The notes: generated by a model not told the origin, from the letters alone. DNA of 64,000 nucleotides from Morella rubra (GCA_003952965.2 CM025849.1:20726376-20790375), one strand, 5' to 3'. Positions 1 to 13,422 are shown, counted from the stretch's first letter. Numbers and translations are program-made.

Positions 1-1292
1 GAGAGATTTCTAGTGGAAGGGGCAAAAATCAAGAAACCAGTCTCGCACGACCAGGTAATTATTATATTTCATTACATTATACTAATAGACCATTTAGTTT
101 TTTTTTTGATTTGTTTATAGTTTTGTAATTCCTATAATATTGTAGGTGACACTCGTTGGGGTTCATACCACCTTACAATAATCAGTCTCTTTACTATGTG
201 TCATCAATATTGGAAGTGCTTGAACACATAAAAGATGATGGTACTCTATCAGAACAAAGATCTCTGGCTATGGGTTTGATGGATAAGATGGAAAGTTTTG
301 AGTTTGTATTCACTATGCATTTGTTGAGGAATATAATGGGAATTACAAACAAATTGTCACAAGCCTTACAACGAAAATCAAGACATTGTTAATGCTATGG
401 GTTTGGTTGGAATTGTGAAGGAACAGTTGCAAGAATTGAGAGAGATAGAATGGGATGAATTTTTGGAAGAAGTCAAAACTTTTTGTGTTGATAACTCTAT
501 TAGTGTGCCGAATATGGAAGACATTATACCAATTCGTAGTCGTTCAAGGCGTGGAGGGCAATTTATTACTTATTTCCATCATTTTCGTGTGGAAGTGTTT
601 TGCCAAGTTATTGATTTGATCATCAGGAGATGGATAATCGGTTCACAGAAGCAAGTACGGAATTACTTCTTTGCATAGCATGTCTTGATCCAAAAAACTC
701 ATTCTCAGCATTTGATCATGCTAAGTTACGAAGATTTTACAGTAGATGATCATTTGATACTTAAAAATCAGCTTAATACCTATATTAGAGATGTTAGAAG
801 AAATTATGTTTTTCTAGACTTCAAGATATTGGAGATCTGCTGTGAAGATGGTTGAGACAAAAAAGAATACTCTGTTTCCATTAGTTTATCAACTTATTGA
901 GTTGACATTGGTCTTACCAGTTGCGACTGCAACCGTTGAAAGAGTGTTTTCTGCAATAAAGATCATCAAAAGTGATTTGCGTAATAGGATGGGGGATGAT
1001 TGATGAATGATTGTATGATAGTGTACATCGAGTAAGAAGTTTTTAAAACTATTGAGAACGAAGACATTTTGCAACATTTTCAGAAGATGCAAAATCGTAG
1101 GATTCAATTATCACCTTTTAGTTGCAATACATAGTACGGTACGTGTATTCTAATATTTTTAATGCTTTTAGTCCTTAATTTTTGACATTGTAACTCTAAG
1201 ACAATTTTTTGTATTACGAAAGAAAATTTTTTTCTTATCATTTCGCCTTTAAAGTTCGACACCCATAGATTTCAATCCTGGTTCTGCCACTG
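1..1292 (+). mobile_element. hAT transposon, 3' part (left-arm copy)
   Basis: C-terminal half of a ZMYM1-like hAT transposase, the mirror of 20,365-21,667. Bases 1-54 end an exon; an intron of about 90 bp follows (gt at about 55, ag just before gtgacactcg at about 147). The next exon encodes the stretch with SSILEVLEHIKDD and, near 910-1,000, the hAT dimerisation motif LPVATATVERVFS. The element ends at 1,292 with the inverted terminal sequence ttctgccactg. Defects include a deletion of about 23 bp near 732, several single-base indels and a TGA within the conserved segment after MGDD. This copy keeps the frame around 855-900 where the right-arm copy has lost one A of an A-run. It is a dead copy of a plain DNA transposon. 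Confidence 0.85.
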
Positions 1293-1596
1293 GTTTGAGA
1301 GCGATTGTCTTTCTGCTATTACGGGTATTGGTGACCCGTCTTCGTTATACGATGAGGAAGTTGATAGCTGGTTTGAAGCCATTCGTGATATGGCGGCTGA
1401 GTACCCATCGTGGAGCTTTGTTAAAGTTTCATGCCAAGAGAACGCTTTTGCGGATCATTTGGCCAAATGGGACTTGAATGTAAGGTGTTTTGAGAGAAAC
1501 GTTTCTGTATGTATATCTTTGAATGAAATAACTCTATACCTCATATTTCTAACTGGGCAAGAGAGTCGAAAAGATGTACTTAATATTTCTATCTAG
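1293..1596 (+). pseudogene. RNase H-like (RVT_3) domain relic, left copy
   Basis: Directly abutting the hAT end, the frame reads FESDCLSAI, then after about 40 residues ENAFADHLAKW. These are the second and last conserved blocks of the plant RNase H-like domain (PF13456) found in LINE tails and in many stand-alone plant genes. The N-terminal part of the domain, with the first catalytic Asp, is absent: the sequence starts exactly at the hAT terminus. An intact insertion site would carry that part on the far side of the hAT, but I do not see it after 24,105. After DHLAKW the frame runs on without recognisable homology to a stop at 1,594-1,596. Probably a fragment, not a gene. Confidence 0.6.
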
Positions 1597-2974
1597 GAAA
1601 GAGAGTCCGTAAGAGATTTAATTACTAGACATTTCTTTCTTCCGCTGTGCTCTGTTTCTGTCTTCTTTTTCCTGTGTTTATTCAGGCGATTTTGGTAATG
1701 GGAATGTTCAGCTCGTCCAAAAGTACTGTTCCAAATCTTGAATTTGCTAAAGCAGTTATTTTGGGAACCATGATAGATACCTGTTTCTTCTATTGCCCTG
1801 CATTCAGAAAATTTTTTTTGGGTTAGACTAGCATACGATCATCAGAAGACTTCAGTAATCAGTGTCATGTTCTCTAGACAGCTTCTCTTACTATTAAATT
1901 TCCGTAAAATTTTCTGGCCTAATGTTGTTCTTGCTGCTCTATTGTAAAGAAATATAACGAGTTATTGTAAACCATTCAAGCTGTTCTCTCTCCCTCTCTC
2001 CCTTTTACGCTTTATGTGATTTAATCTGAGTTGTGATATGCAGTCCCTAATATAAACAGCTTAATTTCTTCCTTATTTTGAATATCAAGGGGAAGTATAG
2101 AGTTCAACTTTGGCTTCTTCTTTTTTTCACGAAGGAGGACAATACCTCTAAATTTTATTCATAATCCTCAGTTATGGTGAGGAATACTGTGGTTACATCC
2201 AAAAACAAAGAACTCTAAAAAAAAAAACAAACAGATGCGTGAATGGTCCCATATGTATCTTATGTCTTATTCTCTCTGCTTTTGTATTTAGTCATTTGAT
2301 ATCTCCATTCTACATTGTATATATCTTATGGATGAAAATTTTCCCCAGCCCTTCTTACCACATCATAATTGGTCTTTCAGAATTTTTTTTTTTCTTTTTT
2401 TTTTTCTTTTTGATTGACATGTTGGAGGATAAGAATTCCCACATGATAGAAGGTACTTTTTTTCTGTGTTGGTCAGTGGTCACGATATTGACTTTATTAT
2501 AGATGCTTGATTACTCCTGAATCGCCAACTTTGCTTGAGCAAGCCAGATTTTTGTCATCCCTTAAACTTCTCTGCAGAATGATTGCTTTCCAAAGCATCC
2601 CAGTTACTGAGAGAAACGAAAGTAGGGGACATAGGACATACTAAATTAATCCTGGCTATACCAGAGAAAGGAAAAGATTATTCATATCGTTGAGAATATT
2701 GTGTTGCGTGTAAAAAGTAGGCTGAGTACCCTTGGGCACGTCACTTGCAGCCAATCTAACTCCCACATTGCTGCAAGATCATCAGGCATGTAATTAATTG
2801 AATTGGGCTTTGACTGCTTTGTAGTTCCTGGTTAGTTCTACAGTTTTTATCTCTGGGGTGAAATAGCTGCATGTAGATCACGTGGTTTTGTTGAAATTTG
2901 ATGTTCTGTAGCTGGGATTCTGTGGACTCTGTACTCTGAACCTTATGGGAGCTACTCCCTTCCTGTTCGTTTGT
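1597..2974. other. Non-coding stretch between RNase H relic and LINE, left arm
   Basis: No convincing coding sequence. It contains a pyrimidine-rich tract (about 2,385-2,420) that differs slightly in length from its mirror in 19,237-19,275, and a segment with ctctaaattttattcat (about 2,149) of the type seen at the 3' ends of degraded plant retroposons. Mirror of 18,683-20,060, so whatever it was predates the duplication. Confidence 0.5.
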
Positions 2975-3117
2975 CTTTGAATATATATCTTTTTTTTAGG
3001 TAAGTGGTAAGTGTATTAAAGAACCCAAAAACAAATAACCAAGCCCTCAAAGAGACACAAATCAAATATCTCATATTATAGCCAAAATTAACAGAAGACA
3101 AGAGGGAGCATACTACA

Positions 3118-6100
3118 CTATCTATGAATCCAAAAGGACAGCAACTCCATATCAGGATGGGCACCCAGCTCCATGGTGCTAAGCTTAGTTCTAACATTAA
3201 GAACAATCTCCTCAAAGACCTCAACAACTCTCTTAGACTTACCTGCGTGAATGCGCGCATTTCTCTCACGCCAAATGTGGTAAACATCAGCTCCAAGCAC
3301 TAGCTTCCTAACCAAGAAAGACAACCGGTTTCCCTTAAGCACAAAGGCAGCCCACTCCAAAAAACCAGACCAAGAACATTGGGTCCTTGGGAGATTGCAC
3401 TTGTTAGAGAGTAGGAACCAAATCTTTTGCGTATAAGAGCAAAAAAATAAGAGATGGTCAATATTTTCATTCTCAGCATTGCAGAGGCAGCACCTCGCAT
3501 TTTGGAGTATACCCATGATGAGCAGCTTGTCCTTCGTTTGGAGTAGTTCCTAGCAGCCAGCCACAAAATGAAAGAGTGTCGAGGGATTCTACCCTTGAAC
3601 CAAACCAAGCTCCTCCAACCAACAAGAGGTCTAGTCTCCTTGAAGAGATAGTAAGCACTTTTCACAGAAAAAGATTTTATAGCCCCAAGGTTCCAAAGAA
3701 TGAAATCCTCAACTCAGGCATGGGTCTTAATTGGAAAGAAAAATCCCGATTAATAGATTCCCAAAACTCCTCCAGACCTCCTCCTTGCCAATTCCAATGG
3801 TCACCCACAATGATGCTGCTGACCTTGGCTGAAAAGTCTAGGATCAGCTCCCTATTAACCAAATGAATGAGAGGGCCTCCTGGGTGCCAATTGTCAAACC
3901 AGAGGAAAGTAGTTTCCTCATTTCCAATCCTATGTTTAAAATACTTCCACACAAAAGAACGCAACCCCAACAGTTTCCTCCATGTCCAAGAGCTGTCAAC
4001 AGCAGGTTTGATAGCCCAAACACATCTATTTTTAAGGAGGTGGACTCTCACCCAACTTGACCACAAGGATTGGCTTTTGTCAACAAAAAGGTTCCATAGG
4101 TGCTTAATCATAGCAGCCTTGTTCCAACCACCCAAATGTCACTCCCAAGCCACCCTCCTCATAGGAGCAACAAATATTATTCAAGGACACTTTAGCTCCT
4201 CCAGGACCCAAATTACTCCCCTTCCAAAGGAAAGATCTTAAAACACTTTCCACCTCTGGAATTTTGAAAAGCATAGACCAATAGGATTGCATGGCGACTA
4301 AAATAGATTTAACTAGTTGGAGTCTACCTGCAAATGAGAGGAACTTGGTTGTCCAGCTCTTGCCCTTGCAGTAATGCGGTCCACTAGGTCCTTATAGTCA
4401 ACCTTGCTGAGTTTAGAGGAGATTAGAGGGACCCTAGGTATCTGATAGGGAGATAACCTTCACTAAAACCATGGCATCCAAAATCAAGGCTTTGGTGTCA
4501 CTAGGGACACCACAAGTGAAGATCAAACTCTTGAGAGGATTCGGCAAGAGGCCCGAGATAGCTTGGAACCTAAAGAGGCACTCTTTAAGTACAAGGACAA
4601 AGGAAACATTACCTTTGCAAAACAAGAGGAGATCGTCAACAAAAGATAAGTGGGAGATCTTCAAGCTTTTGTGGGGCCAGTGGTAACGAAAATCATTATG
4701 GCAGCCAATGGTATTAAGAAGGATACCAGACAAGGCTTCCATAGCCAAAGAAAAAAGGTAGGGGGAGATGGGGTCCCCCTGCCTCAGTCCACGCTCAGCA
4801 TGAAAAAAACCACAAAATTCTCCATTGATATTCAACGAGAAACTGGATGTGGAAATACTCTAATTGATCCACTGGATGACTGGCGAGGGAAAGCACAAGC
4901 TACTTAGCACACTCTGCAGAAAATTCCAACCAACTATGTCATAGACCTTCATTATGTCAACTTTCATTGCACAACGAGGAGAACCTTTATCCCGGTGGTA
5001 ATTACGAAAAAGTTCTTGAGCAAGAAGGAAATTATCACCAATACGCCTACCTTCAACAAAAGCAGTTTGTTGGGGTCCTACTAAGTGCGGCATCACTAAT
5101 TTCATCCTTCGAGCAATGATTTTCAAGATGCATTTGTAGACAGTATTACAGTAAGCTATGGGTCTAAAGTCACCAACCCCAGAGGGGTTAGGCACCTTGG
5201 GGACCAATGTAACAGAAGTGTGGTTGATTTCCTTGAGGATACTGCTCGAGCAAAAGAAAGACTTGACAGCTTTGATCACAAGGCACCCAACAATGGTCCG
5301 AGAGGCTTTAAAAAATTTGGCGTTTAAGCCATCAGGGTCTGGTGCTTTGTTATCCTTAATGGAGAACAACGCCTCTTTAATCTCCTCTACAGATACTTCA
5401 ACTAACAAGGCACTTTGCTACTCAAGATTGAGTTTTTTCTGAAAAAATCCATCCATTTCAACCAGGTCTACATGGAGGCAGGTGCCAGACTTTTCCTACA
5501 ACCTTTTGTAGAAATTAATGAACTCAGCAACTAACCGCATCCTTATCGGTAATTAGAGAACCATCATCCCGGTTTATAGAATTAATCCGGGTCTTGATCT
5601 GCTGGTTCTTCACAGATTTGAAAAAGTATTTAGAATTAGAATTGCCCAGTTGTAGCCATTGGACTCTAGATTTTTATTTGAAGAAGCTCTCCTCATCACG
5701 TCGAAGGTTGGCATAGTTACCATCATTTCAAGTTCAAGCTGAAGTAAGGTAGGAGTGAGAGCCTGAGATTGGATTTTGCTTTGGATATCTGCCAAATCAG
5801 ATCTTGCTTTTGCAACTCTCCTGGAGATGTCTGAGAAAGCATCTTTGTTAAGCTTCTTGAGTGCTCTCTTCACTAGCTTCAATTTGGTACACAGTTGGAA
5901 CAAAGGGGACCCATGGACAGGTTGTTGCCAAATCTCAGAGATAATATCCAGGAACTTTGGGTGGTTGACCCACATGTCAAAAAATCTGAAAGGTTTCTTG
6001 ACTTGCACAGGCTTGGAGATGAAGAGCACCATTGATGAGTGATCCGAAAGCCCTAGAGACCCAAAATTAGCCCAAGAGGCAGGGAAGAGCTCAACCCATT

Positions 6101-6724
6101 TAGGATTAACAAGGACCTGATCTAATTTCTCAAGATGGGGCAATCAGTTTGTTTGTTGAACCAGGTGAGGTGCTGCCTTGTTGCCCATAAATCCTGCAAA
6201 TTCGCTTCAAAAAGGCAGCTGTCCAGCTCATCTTTCCAACCCAGCCAGGATTGAGATCCTCCCAAAGCTCTAGACCGGAATCTAATTGCATTAAAGTCTC
6301 CAAGGGCAACCCAAGGAGCGTTAGAACAAGAGGCTTGAAGGTTGGAGAGATCCTTTCAAAGGCCCTTTCTCTGATCATAGTTGTTAGACCCATAGATGCG
6401 AGAAACATAACAACCCCACTTATCTGAAACATCAGCAGCCCAAAGGTGGAGAATTTGATCTGAGTAGTGGAGTAATCTGATCTTAGTAATAGTGGGGTCC
6501 CAACCAACCCAAATTCTATCATTAGGTGCATCAAAATAGTTGTCGAGGAATTGCCAATCCGATTTCAACACACTAACCACTTTACGTTTATTATAAGCCT
6601 TGACTCGAGTTTCAAGGAGGCTAATAAGATTAAAATGGTGCTCTTTAATAAAACTTCTTACTTCTGCTTGTTTAAAAGGGTCATTCAAACCTTTAATATT
6701 CCAACAACCAATTTGTATCATCAA
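3118..6724 (-). pseudogene. LINE ORF2 (endonuclease, reverse transcriptase, zf-RVT), left copy, broken
   Basis: ORF2 begins at 6,724 with an apurinic-type endonuclease (QIGCWNIKGLND, then LISLLETRV). Reverse transcriptase follows at about 5,408-4,600: IKDNKAPDPDGLNAKFF, GVGDFRPIAYCN, the degenerate catalytic block KVDIMKVYD, and the FVDDLLLF box near 4,630. The zf-RVT region is at about 3,660-3,420 (RCCLCNAENENIDHLLFFC), and the tail WRERNARIH ends at the TAG near 3,118. No RNase H domain follows, as in many plant L1 elements. Frames are interrupted several times. This copy keeps the codon RQGDPIS near 4,775 that is a stop in the other arm. Confidence 0.85.
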
Positions 6725-6749
6725 AAAGATGGGAACAACACACTTACTT

Positions 6750-8249
6750 TTTCCTTCCTCTCAAGGAGGAAGACTGGTTCTTGTGGCGACCTTTCGCCTT
6801 ATTCTTCGAAGCAAAATTCTTATCACAAGAGTCTTTAACAAGAGTCCCAACAAGGCTAATCTCAGGTGAAGGGCTGCCCAAGGGTTGACTAGTAAACTCC
6901 ACAAGAGCTTTGCAAGGAGTACCTTCCTCATGGCAAAGCCCCCCTCCTACCACTCCTAGAGAAATATCCTTCAAAGCAAGAGGGAGCTCTAAAAGGGGGG
7001 GGATCCAAAGCACCAAGGTTAGTTGGAACCTTCAAAGGAGTAACGTCTAGAACCATCGTATCCTTACCCTTAGCTTTCCTTTCGATCAATTTCCATTCTG
7101 TAGTAGCCGGCATCGGGTCAAGAGAGGTGTGAGCCACATGGGAGGGGGCTGGCTGCTTATTTAGACACACCACCAAAGAATGACCAAAACAATGACAAGT
7201 ATCACAAATTTCAGGGGCCTAGTGAAAATCAACAAAAACTGTAAATCTCCTACCTTTCTCAGTTACCACCTCAATCTCATTAACTAAACCTTCAGAGGCA
7301 TCAACTTTAAAACACACTCTAGCATACCCAATCCAACTCTTCATAGCAGTGGGTCTATCGAAATATAAAGACACACCGACACCACTTGCAATAAAGCTCA
7401 GCCTCCTCTCGAACCAAAATTTGAGAGGGATGCCCTTCAATTTCACCCACAAAGGTAATATGCCAACTTCCTCTTTAAGGAGAGAGAGATTAGGTCTCCA
7501 TTTCTTGAGAAAAATGGGCCAACTAGCCATATGCCAAGGTCCCCCTTCCAACACCCTATCCACCGCATCTTCACAGTCAAATTTAAAGAAGAAGAAACCA
7601 TTATCTATAGATAAAACCTCTATCAAACCCCCTCTGCCCCATAGCCGATGGCAATGCTAGCCACAATGGAATAACCAAGCTTTTGGCCCACGAAATGACC
7701 AACAAGCATAGTTTCCTAATCCACACATCCTTCCTTTGCTATTCCAGCCGGAGGTTTTGCCACTACCCTTCCATCAACAATTTTAGGACTATAGTATTGC
7801 AATTTGAAAGTGTTACCTCAGGGGGCTTTAGGCTCCATAGAATGCTTTCCACGAACCACACTAGCAAATGAGATAGGTTGCGTTGGTTGCTTTGGTACAA
7901 CAATAGTGTGCTTTCCAATCACAGGATGAGTTCTAGTCTCCCTCCCAAGAGCAACGCTTCTACTAGAAGATCTGGGTCCAGGGCCTCTAGAAGAAGCTCT
8001 TCGCAAATTGGCTGGTCGACTGATAGAGTGACAGAGTGCCTTTCGACATGAGTTCCATCTATTGCGCCTGAAATGGCTGGAGTTCATCTCCCGTTTGAGC
8101 TCTGCCAATTCAATTCTCAAGCGAATAGTTTCCTTCATGAGATCTGTCATCGGAATCAGCAGTTCTTCACTCTGCAACCCATTCGGTTCTTCACTCTGTA
8201 ACCCATTCTCCACCACTTGGAAGAGCTTAATACTCCCATCCACACTCAC
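6750..8249 (-). pseudogene. LINE ORF1 (DUF4283 / zinc knuckle), left copy, broken
   Basis: RNA-binding ORF1 protein of plant L1 elements. The N-terminal open stretch (7,818-8,249) ends with the block FASVVRGKHS. A second stretch (7,219-7,626) is a DUF4283 domain with GGPWHMASWPIFLKKW and LPLWVKLKGIPLKFW. After an in-frame stop, the CCHC knuckle CDTCHCFGHSLVVC (about 7,160-7,205) follows, then a low-complexity Pro/Ser tail. The breaks (a frame change between 7,818 and 7,626, and the stop before the knuckle) are shared with the right arm, so ORF1 was dead before duplication. Confidence 0.8.
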
Positions 8250-8530
8250 TCCCTACTGCGAATCAACCACCTTCGAACCCACGAATGTCGTTTCAAGAGA
8301 ATCAGCATCACACCTCTCCCTCGCTGGATCAACTCCGAGAGGGATAACATTGCCCAAATCAATCACGATCTACCCAGGGGCAGATATACTCCCACTCACA
8401 ATAGGAGCACTAACAGGGGAGGCCATCAGGAAAAAGGGCAGGGGAAAAGCAAGGGGAACGATGCTGCCACGCGCCTAGACGTGCAGGCAACATAGGGAAA
8501 GGGAAAGGGGACGAAGGGCTTTGAATATAT

Positions 8531-10635
8531 TACTTACAGCCATTACCCAAAAAAAAAAAAACTTTATGAAATCTGTTAAATATATATATATAGTTTTACT
8601 TACACCTGCTTGGTTCAAGTTGTTAGGTTCAATTTAAGACAATTGGACAATCCAATGTGCATGCTCCTAATCTATTAACTAACATGCTTATGTTTTTGTT
8701 ATTCGATCTCAACCGCTTTGTGGCATGTTCAAACACATCATGAGTACGTACATCAACCACAGATTTTTCGTGATTTAAATAAGTAATCAAATGGTAGGAG
8801 CAGTTAATAATTGGATATTTAACTTCTTGTAGGCCAAGGAAAGGGTACCCTATATACAGGTACACCTTTATTCTAGATTCTCAAAGCTTCCAAATAATAT
8901 CTCATATATAGATCAGGAGCATCAAAAAATAAGAAAAATGAAAGGTAAAAGAGCATTCATCACTCTATATATTTTTCTGGAGTCGCATTAGAAAATAGAG
9001 TGTCACATTTCTAAGCAGTCGAATTCAATACCTCCTAATTACAACTAATTTGAAATTGAAACAAAACTTTTCTTTTTTAAGAAAGGACCACAGTACATTC
9101 GAATTTTATTAAAAAACCTTCACATGTGGCAGAGGTATATATACCGTGGTAACAATAAAAACTTCTCCGGGTACAATCAAACACCAAAAGTTAAGCTAAA
9201 ATCTACAAAGACTTAAGCAACTCAATAATATAAAATCATGTATTAAATATACCATAACAGAAAATGATTAAAAGCAAAGGAAAACACGCAAACTAGAAAG
9301 GAACTAAGAAATCATTCACAAATAAGGCAAAGTTTTGTGCTTGTCAGTTCGAAGTAATTAGTCACGTAATTTCATTGGACATCTGCCATGTGAGTCCAAG
9401 TTTTGCTAGAAATTCAAGAAATAAATAGATTAATGAAATAGAGTTTTAATATTTTTATTTAAAAATTATTAATTTTTATTTATATAACATTTTACTTTTA
9501 GATGAATTTTTCTAATATCTTTAGTACTTTTGTTGTGGAGGGGCGTTTCGATAATTTTACATGTGGTTTACGGCCAAATCAAATAGAAGGCAAGGATTGA
9601 TGATTTTGGAAACATATGAGACCTAATAAAATATTTTGAAAATTGAAAGGGACTTATTGATTTTTGCCCACAGATATTGAGCGTACTATGATACTAGATT
9701 AACGACCAAAAAAGATTATCTACGCCTCATAATGTCAATTTATTATCTAAAATTTATTTATTACTATCAATTAGGTAGCTCCATATATAATTAAAGTATC
9801 ATGTGCTTATTAACAAGTCGACAACTTTAAGTTGATTTGCTGGCTTTGTATAATTTTTAACCCTTTTTTTGTTCTTAGGTAAAAGATATTCTTAACCGGA
9901 AAAGAATTCTCATGACGAGGTCAATCTTTCCCACCTTGAAAAGGATTCAAGGTAGAAATAAGAACATATTCACTCTATGTGACCCTTTGGTAGAGAAAGT
10001 AGTATGTCAAAAAGTTGAGATTGCTATGAAGGATTAATTAAGTATAAGATTTTTTGGTCTTTAACCCATATTTCGTACGTACGCTGGTTACTTACTAACT
10101 TTCTTCACTAACTGTGTAGATAGTGTTTAATCAACTTTTTTCCTGGGCTTATACAGTATTGGGATTTAGCTCTGAACAGGAAGACCCATCGCTCGTCTAA
10201 TTAATAAAGCCCAATCCCAACGACTTTGTTGTAGTATGCAATCGATTCCTAGGCTAATCCACTATTTGTTTTACATGGGAAAGAAGTGGATTAGCCAGGT
10301 GTGCGTCGTTCATTCAATAGGGCCTCAAGTCTTTTGGGTGTACATGAGCTGCTCGAAACTGCCCATATACGGTCAGCCCATATGCGGGCTCGAGCGAATG
10401 CGGGCCCAAAATGTATGAGACTGAATCAAGTCGGTCGAGCCTCAAGATATATAGCAGGCACATAACCCGTCAGTTTGGTGTGAGCCCGATCCAACCGCTC
10501 GAAATGAATTCGCATACAATGAGTTGGGCCCTGATAATCCTTGGGCTTTATTACTGAATAGAAAGCCCCATTGATGGACTCGTCCAACCAATTAATAACT
10601 ACGTACCTTGTTAATGTTGTATCATGTAATTTTTT
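8531..10635. other. Non-coding inner segment of the left arm
   Basis: AT-rich, no credible gene. It holds a short AT microsatellite (about 8,580-8,592), an A-run next to the LINE target duplication, and two loosely related blocks of about 90 bp (around 10,150-10,240 and 10,535-10,625) both containing attaataa beside taaagccc-like text, probably an old local duplication. Mirror of 11,033-13,141 with almost no differences; one visible difference is a two-base length change at about 9,870 (11,800 in the mirror). Confidence 0.5.
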
Positions 10636-11032
10636 AGGTTAAATACACTTTGCACTCTCTAACTTTATGGGTCTTGATACTTTGCACCCCGTTTTATTAT
10701 TTTTGTCACATTGCATCCACCAAAAATTGTTTTCAAACACTTTGCACTCTCCCTCAAAATTTTCGATTAATTTAGACAAAAAATGATTTTTTGATGTGTG
10801 AAATGAAAATTTTGTTCCATATTTTTTTTGGCAGTGACCACTTTACAAGAGTAAAATTATAATTTTTAAGATCAAAAATTAAATTTCTATCCAAATTGAC
10901 GAAAAATTTTAACAGGGAAGTGCAAAGTGTCTGAAATTAATAATTAGTGGGTGCAATGTGATAAAAATAATAAATTAGGGTACAAAGTATCAAGACCCAT
11001 AAAGTTAGAGAGGTGCAAAGTGTATTTAACCT
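10636..11032. mobile_element. Foldback MITE-like element at the palindrome hinge
   Basis: A 397-bp stretch starts with aggttaaatacactttgcac and ends with its reverse complement. Its two arms of about 130-150 bp read through similar text (tatgggtcttgatactttg is shared) but differ at roughly one base in eight, including indels. The middle (about 10,785-10,900) is not palindromic. There is no coding capacity. Outside it, the 10-kb arms are nearly identical and the flanks are mirror images (atcatgtaatttttt on the left and its reverse complement on the right) instead of a direct target duplication. That is what remains if one flank of a pre-existing foldback element was replaced by an inverted copy of the other. 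The MITE family is not identified. Confidence 0.75.
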
Positions 11033-13141
11033 AAAAAATTACATGATACAACATTAACAAGGTACGTAGTTATTAATTGGTTGGACGAGTCCATCAATGG
11101 GGCTTTCTATTCAGTAATAAAGCCCAAGGATTATCAGGGCCCAACTCATTGTATGCGAATTCATTTCGAGCGGTTGGATCGGGCTCACACCAAACTGACG
11201 GGTTATGTGCCTGCTATATATCTTGAGGCTCGACCGACTTGATTCAGTCTCATACATTTTGGGCCCGCATTCGCTCGAGCCCGCATATGGGCTGACCGTA
11301 TATGGGCAGTTTCGAGCAGCTCATGTACACCCAAAAGACTTGAGGCCCTATTGAATGAACGACGCACACCTGGCTAATCCACTTCTTTCCCATGTAAAAC
11401 AAATAGTGGATTAGCCTAGGAATCGATTGCATACTACAACAAAGTCGTTGGGATTGGGCTTTATTAATTAGACGAGCGATGGGTCTTCCTGTTCAGAGCT
11501 AAATCCCAATACTGTATAAGCCCAGGAAAAAAGTTGATTAAACACTATCTACACAGTTAGTGAAGAAAGTTAGTAAGTAACCAGCGTACGTACGAAATAT
11601 GGGTTAAAGACCAAAAAATCTTATACTTAATTAATCCTTCATAGCAATCTCAACTTTTTGACATACTACTTTCTCTACCAAAGGGTCACATAGAGTGAAT
11701 ATGTTCTTATTTCTACCTTGAATCCTTTTCAAGGTGGGAAAGATTGACCTCGTCATGAGAATTCTTTTCCGGTTAAGAATATCTTTTACCTAAGAACAAG
11801 AAAAAAGGGTTAAAAATTATACAAAGCCAGCAAATCAACTTAAAGTTGTCGACTTGTTAATAAGCACATGATACTTTAATTATATATGGAGCTACCTAAT
11901 TGATAGTAATAAATAAATTTTAGATAATAAATTGACATTATGAGGCGTAGATAATCTTTTTTGGTCGTTAATCTAGTATCATAGTACGCTCAATATCTGT
12001 GGGCAAAAATCAATAAGTCCCTTTCAATTTTCAAAATATTTTATTAGGTCTCATATGTTTCCAAAATCATCAATCCTTGCCTTCTATTTGATTTGGCCGT
12101 AAACCACATGTAAAATTATCGAAACGCCCCTCCACAACAAAAGTACTAAAGATATTAGAAAAATTCATCTAAAAGTAAAATGTTATATAAATAAAAATTA
12201 ATAATTTTTAAATAAAAATATTAAAACTCTATTTCATTAATCTATTTATTTCTTGAATTTCTAGCAAAACTTGGACTCACATGGCAGATGTCCAATGAAA
12301 TTACGTGACTAATTACTTCGAACTGACAAGCACAAAACTTTGCCTTATTTGTGAATGATTTCTTAGTTCCTTTCTAGTTTGCGTGTTTTCCTTTGCTTTT
12401 AATCATTTTCTGTTATGGTATATTTAATACATGATTTTATATTATTGAGTTGCTTAAGTCTTTGTAGATTTTAGCTTAACTTTTGGTGTTTGATTGTACC
12501 CGGAGAAGTTTTTATTGTTACCACGGTATATATACCTCTGCCACATGTGAAGGTTTTTTAATAAAATTCGAATGTACTGTGGTCCTTTCTTAAAAAAGAA
12601 AAGTTTTGTTTCAATTTCAAATTAGTTGTAATTAGGAGGTATTGAATTCGACTGCTTAGAAATGTGACACTCTATTTTCTAATGCGACTCCAGAAAAATA
12701 TATAGAGTGATGAATGCTCTTTTACCTTTCATTTTTCTTATTTTTTGATGCTCCTGATCTATATATGAGATATTATTTGGAAGCTTTGAGAATCTAGAAT
12801 AAAGGTGTACCTGTATATAGGGTACCCTTTCCTTGGCCTACAAGAAGTTAAATATCCAATTATTAACTGCTCCTACCATTTGATTACTTATTTAAATCAC
12901 GAAAAATCTGTGGTTGATGTACGTACTCATGATGTGTTTGAACATGCCACAAAGCGGTTGAGATCGAATAACAAAAACATAAGCATGTTAGTTAATAGAT
13001 TAGGAGCATGCACATTGGATTGTCCAATTGTCTTAAATTGAACCTAACAACTTGAACCAAGCAGGTGTAAGTAAAACTATATATATATATTTAACAGATT
13101 TCATAAAGTTTTTTTTTTTTTTGGGTAATTGGCTGTAAGTA
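11033..13141. other. Non-coding inner segment of the right arm
   Basis: Reverse complement of 8,531-10,635. No gene seen. Short open frames here (for example 11,250-11,432 and 12,805-13,041) exist in identical form in the mirror segment, match no family I recognise, and are most likely chance frames. Confidence 0.5.
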
Positions 13142-13422
13142 ATATATTCAAAGCCCTTCGTCCCCTTTCCCTTTCCCTATGTTGCCTGCACGTCTAGGCG
13201 CGTGGCAGCATCGTTCCCCTTGCTTTTCCCCTGCCCTTTTTCCTGATGGCCTCCCCTGTTAGTGCTCCTATTGTGAGTGGGAGTATATCTGCCCCTGGGT
13301 AGATCGTGATTGATTTGGGCAATGTTATCCCTCTCGGAGTTGATCCAGCGAGGGAGAGGTGTGATGCTGATTCTCTTGAAACGACATTCGTGGGTTCGAA
13401 GGTGGTTGATTCGCAGTAGGGA

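Larger units (their letters stand above)
2987..8518 (-). mobile_element. L1-type LINE, left-arm copy
   Basis: A 5.5 kb non-LTR retrotransposon, flanked by the exact 12-bp target duplication ctttgaatatat at 2,975-2,986 and 8,519-8,530. The short A-run tail (a T-run on this strand, 2,990-2,997) lies at the 2,987 end, so the element reads right to left. It appears close to full length, with ORF1 (DUF4283 plus zinc knuckle) and ORF2 (endonuclease, reverse transcriptase, zf-RVT). Several stops and frameshifts inactivate both frames. The other arm has the same insertion with the same target duplication, so it inserted before the palindrome formed. Confidence 0.92.
1..10635 (+). repeat. Left arm of a giant inverted repeat
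   Basis: This whole stretch is matched base for base, as its reverse complement, by 11,033-21,667. Paired positions add up to about 21,667 throughout (sums drift between about 21,656 and 21,672 because of small indels). Base 1 already lies inside the repeat, so the arm continues to the left of the window and its true length is unknown. The arm holds, outside to inside, the 3' part of a hAT transposon, an RNase H-like relic, a 5.5 kb LINE and about 2.1 kb of non-coding DNA. Relative to the right arm it lacks about 23 bp near 732 in the hAT coding region and has several single-base differences. The innermost 3.5-4 kb looks almost identical in both arms. Confidence 0.97.

Noticed and set aside
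8581-8592. AT microsatellite and neighbouring A-run as a regulatory signal
   Set aside because: Simple sequence beside the LINE insertion site; most likely replication slippage.
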